Shown: positions 61,976 through 64,000 of the stretch, piece after piece | How the letters are laid out: each line of letters starts with the position of its first letter | Numbering within the stretch: position 1 is the first letter of the stretch | NCBI GenBank assembly: GCA_030263805.2 | Contig: CP136010.1 | Location: 434,001 to 498,000, forward strand | Source: Pseudomonas sp. FeN3W | Lineage (GTDB): Bacteria > Pseudomonadota > Gammaproteobacteria > Pseudomonadales > Pseudomonadaceae | Reading direction: 5' to 3' | Length of the DNA: 64,000 nucleotides | Translations under genes and position numbers: made by a program | Notes under the pieces: model-generated | Databases searched by the model: none | What the model was told of the DNA's origin: nothing | Seen by the model: the letters and a program-made list of their open reading frames with translations, nothing else

Positions 61976-62182
61976 GCAGACACCTCATTGACCGAATTGA
62001 AAGCTGGCTGGCTGCTCGCTTTTTCAGGAGCGCACTCTATCAAAAAAATCATCGACCTGGCCGATCACGACGCAGGTAACTGATCGAGATCATAAGTCCG
62101 GCGTGCCAACCGACGAACTGCATGCTGAACGCCGATGGGCGGCCAAAGTCACAAAGCTGATGGCCTTTTCCGCGGATATCTC

Positions 62183-62899
62183 ATGCTCACCCTGATCGCC
62201 GCACTGGTGCTGACAGCCACCCATATGCTGGCCGGAAGGCTGAGCAAACTACATCAGTTGCCGCGCAGCCGCTGGCTGTCCGCAGCCGGTGGCGTCGCCG
62301 TCGCGTATGTCTTCGTGCACCTGCTCCCCGAACTGGCCGACGGGCAGAGGGTGATGGAGGATAGCGGGTTTCACCCGTTGCGCTACCTTGAGCACCACGC
62401 CTATCTGCTGGCGCTAGGCGGCCTGGTCTGCTTCTACGGACTCGAGCGGCTGATCAAGCAGCACCGAGACGAGCGGCCTGACGGCGCACCTTCCCACGCG
62501 GGCGTGTTCTGGCTGCACATAGGTGCCTTCGCCGGCTACAACGCACTGATCGGGAATATCCTCGCCAACCGTGATCCTGGCCAGATGCTGGAACTGGTCT
62601 GGTACACCGTGGCCATGGCGCTGCACTTCATGGTCAACGATGTGGCCCTTCAGCATGACCACCAGGATCTGTTCGCTCGACGCGGCCGCTGGATCCTGGC
62701 GGGGTCAACACTGATCGGCTGGGCGTTCGGCTCGGTCATCGAACTCTCCGAGCTGGGTGTCTCGGCTGTAACCGCCTTCATCGCCGGCGCGATAATCCTC
62801 AACGTGCTCAAGGAGGAGCTGCCGACGGAACGGAACAGCCGATTCGGTGCATTCCTGCTCGGGTCGCTCGGCTATTCCTTCCTTCTATTGCTGATGTAG
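62183..62899 (+). CDS. Multi-pass membrane protein, ZIP-like
   Basis: This 238-residue protein has about seven membrane helices with histidines at their ends (TATHMLAG, YVFVHLLPEL, LEHHAYLLALGG, ALHFMVNDVAL), faintly like ZIP-family metal transporters. The family is uncertain. The start may be ATG 62183 or ATG 62135. It lies next to a metal RND pump gene. Confidence 0.6.
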   Translation: MLTLIAALVLTATHMLAGRLSKLHQLPRSRWLSAAGGVAVAYVFVHLLPELADGQRVMEDSGFHPLRYLEHHAYLLALGGLVCFYGLERLIKQHRDERPDGAPSHAGVFWLHIGAFAGYNALIGNILANRDPGQMLELVWYTVAMALHFMVNDVALQHDHQDLFARRGRWILAGSTLIGWAFGSVIELSELGVSAVTAFIAGAIILNVLKEELPTERNSRFGAFLLGSLGYSFLLLLM

Positions 62900-62921
62900 T
62901 CGAGCTGGCCGTGCCTGCGAT

Positions 62922-64000
62922 TCATCTCCCAGGTCTGCGCATCAAGCGATAGGCGGCCGGGATCACGAACAGCGACAGCAGCGGCGCGCTCAGCATGCCG
63001 CCGACCATCGGCGCCGCGATGCGGCTCATCACCTCACTGCCGGTGCCCGTCCCCAGCAGGATCGGCAACAGACCGGCGACAATCACTGCCACGGTCATCG
63101 CCTTCGGGCGTACCCGCTGCACCGCACCTTCACGGATTGCTTCGCACAGCGCGGCCTCGCCGTTCGGTCCGTCGCGCCGCTGATCGGCCCAGGCGTTTTT
63201 CAGATACAGCAGCATGATCACGCCAAATTCCGCAGCGACCCCCGCCAATGCGATGAAGCCGACGCCGGTGGCCACCGACAGGTTGTAGTCCATCAGATAG
63301 AGGAACCAGACGCCGCCGGTCAGTGCGAACGGCAGGGTCAGCATGATCAGCACGGCCTCGTCCAGCCGGCCGAAGGTCAGGTACAGGAGGAAGAAAATGA
63401 TCAGCAACGTCGCTGGCACCACCAGCTTGAGGCGCTCGTTGGCACGCTCGAGAAACTCGAACTGGCCCGAGTAAGCCAGGCTCATGCCGGGCAGCAGGCT
63501 GACTTCGGTGCTGACTGCATCGCGCAGATCGGCGACGACCGAAGCGATATCCCGGCCGCGCACGTCGACGTAAACCCAACCCGCCAGCCGCGCATTCTCG
63601 CTGCGCAGCATCGGCGGACCGTCGCTGATGCGCACTCGCGCCACGCTACCCAGGGTGATCTGGCCGCCCTGCGGCGTGAGGATCGGTAGCTGCTCCAGCG
63701 CCTGGGGAGTGTCGCGCCACTCTCGGGGATAGCGAACGTTGATCGGGTAGCGCGCCAGGCCCTCGATGGTTTCGCCTACGGTTTCGCCACCGATGGCACT
63801 GGAGACGATGGACTGCACGTCGGCGATGTTCAGTCCGTAGCGGGCGGCGTCCTGACGATCGATATCGATATCGACGTAACGCCCGCCGACCAGGCGCTCG
63901 GCCAACGCCGAGCTGACCCCCGGCACCTTTCTGGCAACGGCCTCCACCTGCTGGCTGACACGGTCGATCTCCTCCAGGTTGGCGCCGGCGATCTTCACCC
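62922..64000 (-). CDS. CusA/CzcA-type heavy-metal RND pump, C-terminal part
   Basis: The visible 359 residues are the C-terminal third of an RND pump whose start lies beyond the window. It has the second periplasmic loop (SGQFEFLERANERLKLVVP) and the last membrane helices (GVGFIALAGVAAEFGVIMLLYL, IRPKAMTV-like RVRPKAMTV). The AAEFGVIML and closing RIAAPMVGGM segments resemble copper/silver CusA pumps. Confidence 0.85.
   Translation of the reverse strand, partial: VKIAGANLEEIDRVSQQVEAVARKVPGVSSALAERLVGGRYVDIDIDRQDAARYGLNIADVQSIVSSAIGGETVGETIEGLARYPINVRYPREWRDTPQALEQLPILTPQGGQITLGSVARVRISDGPPMLRSENARLAGWVYVDVRGRDIASVVADLRDAVSTEVSLLPGMSLAYSGQFEFLERANERLKLVVPATLLIIFFLLYLTFGRLDEAVLIMLTLPFALTGGVWFLYLMDYNLSVATGVGFIALAGVAAEFGVIMLLYLKNAWADQRRDGPNGEAALCEAIREGAVQRVRPKAMTVAVIVAGLLPILLGTGTGSEVMSRIAAPMVGGMLSAPLLSLFVIPAAYRLMRRPGR

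Overview
The window looks like the chromosome of a high-GC gammaproteobacterium of the Pseudomonas/Stutzerimonas group. The right part carries gacA-uvrC-pgsA followed by tRNA-Gly(GCC) and tRNA-Cys(GCA), a gene order known from pseudomonads. Most of the window (about 850-48100) is one integrative and conjugative element (ICE) with the gene layout of the Tn4371 family: int, radC, parB-like, repA, parA, traF, relaxase, traG, then trbB-C-D-E-J-L-F-G-I. It sits in the anticodon loop of a host tRNA-Leu(UAA) gene. The 5' half of that gene is at 818-856 and the 3' half at 48091-48145, and the two halves pair perfectly in the acceptor and anticodon stems.

The left junction is the most unusual part. 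A group II intron (857-3421) sits directly after the CTTAAAA anticodon loop of the split host tRNA, and its EBS1 and EBS2 candidates match the tRNA sequence exactly. Where its domain IV should begin, the intron carries an intact tRNA-Leu(UAA) (1291-1375). Its reverse transcriptase/maturase gene is frameshifted. Just inside the ICE lies a second tRNA-Leu(UAA) (3586-3901), interrupted in the anticodon by a group I intron of the cyanobacterial tRNA-Leu / Azoarcus tRNA-Ile type. So two mobile elements that break the same tRNA appear each to bring a replacement copy, and both replacements are altered at the site the elements recognise. This is my main candidate for an undescribed arrangement.

ICE layout, left to right (nearly all on the minus strand): DUF2274, trbI-G-F-L-K-like-J-E-D-C-B, CopG, traG (3920-16251); an entry-exclusion-like lipoprotein and a LysR regulator (16486-17704); a metal-efflux cargo of small periplasmic protein, membrane anchor, HupE-like protein and CzcABC-type RND pump (17892-25414); a BlaR1-like M56 protease and BlaI-like repressor (25555-26948) that share a dyad operator with the pump; relaxase, traF, DUF2840, small gene, parA, iterons, repA, AlpA-like gene, DUF2285 (27059-33775); regulatory and DUF genes with repeated intergenic blocks; a dmeRF module (36460-37765); parB-like, DUF932, DUF2958 (38338-42715); an nreAB module (43032-44609); radC, a DUF1016 nuclease and the integrase (44715-47913).

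Right of the ICE the chromosome carries a DUF2384/RES toxin-antitoxin pair, a porin, a large arsenic-resistance locus (arsR-arsH-fragment-ynfA-gapdh-arsJ on one strand; arsO-acr3-permease fragment divergently), a small exported protein, tRNA-Cys and tRNA-Gly, pgsA, uvrC, gacA, a membrane protein and the 3' part of a CusA-type RND pump. Left of the ICE is the 3' end of a DinG/Rad3-like helicase gene.
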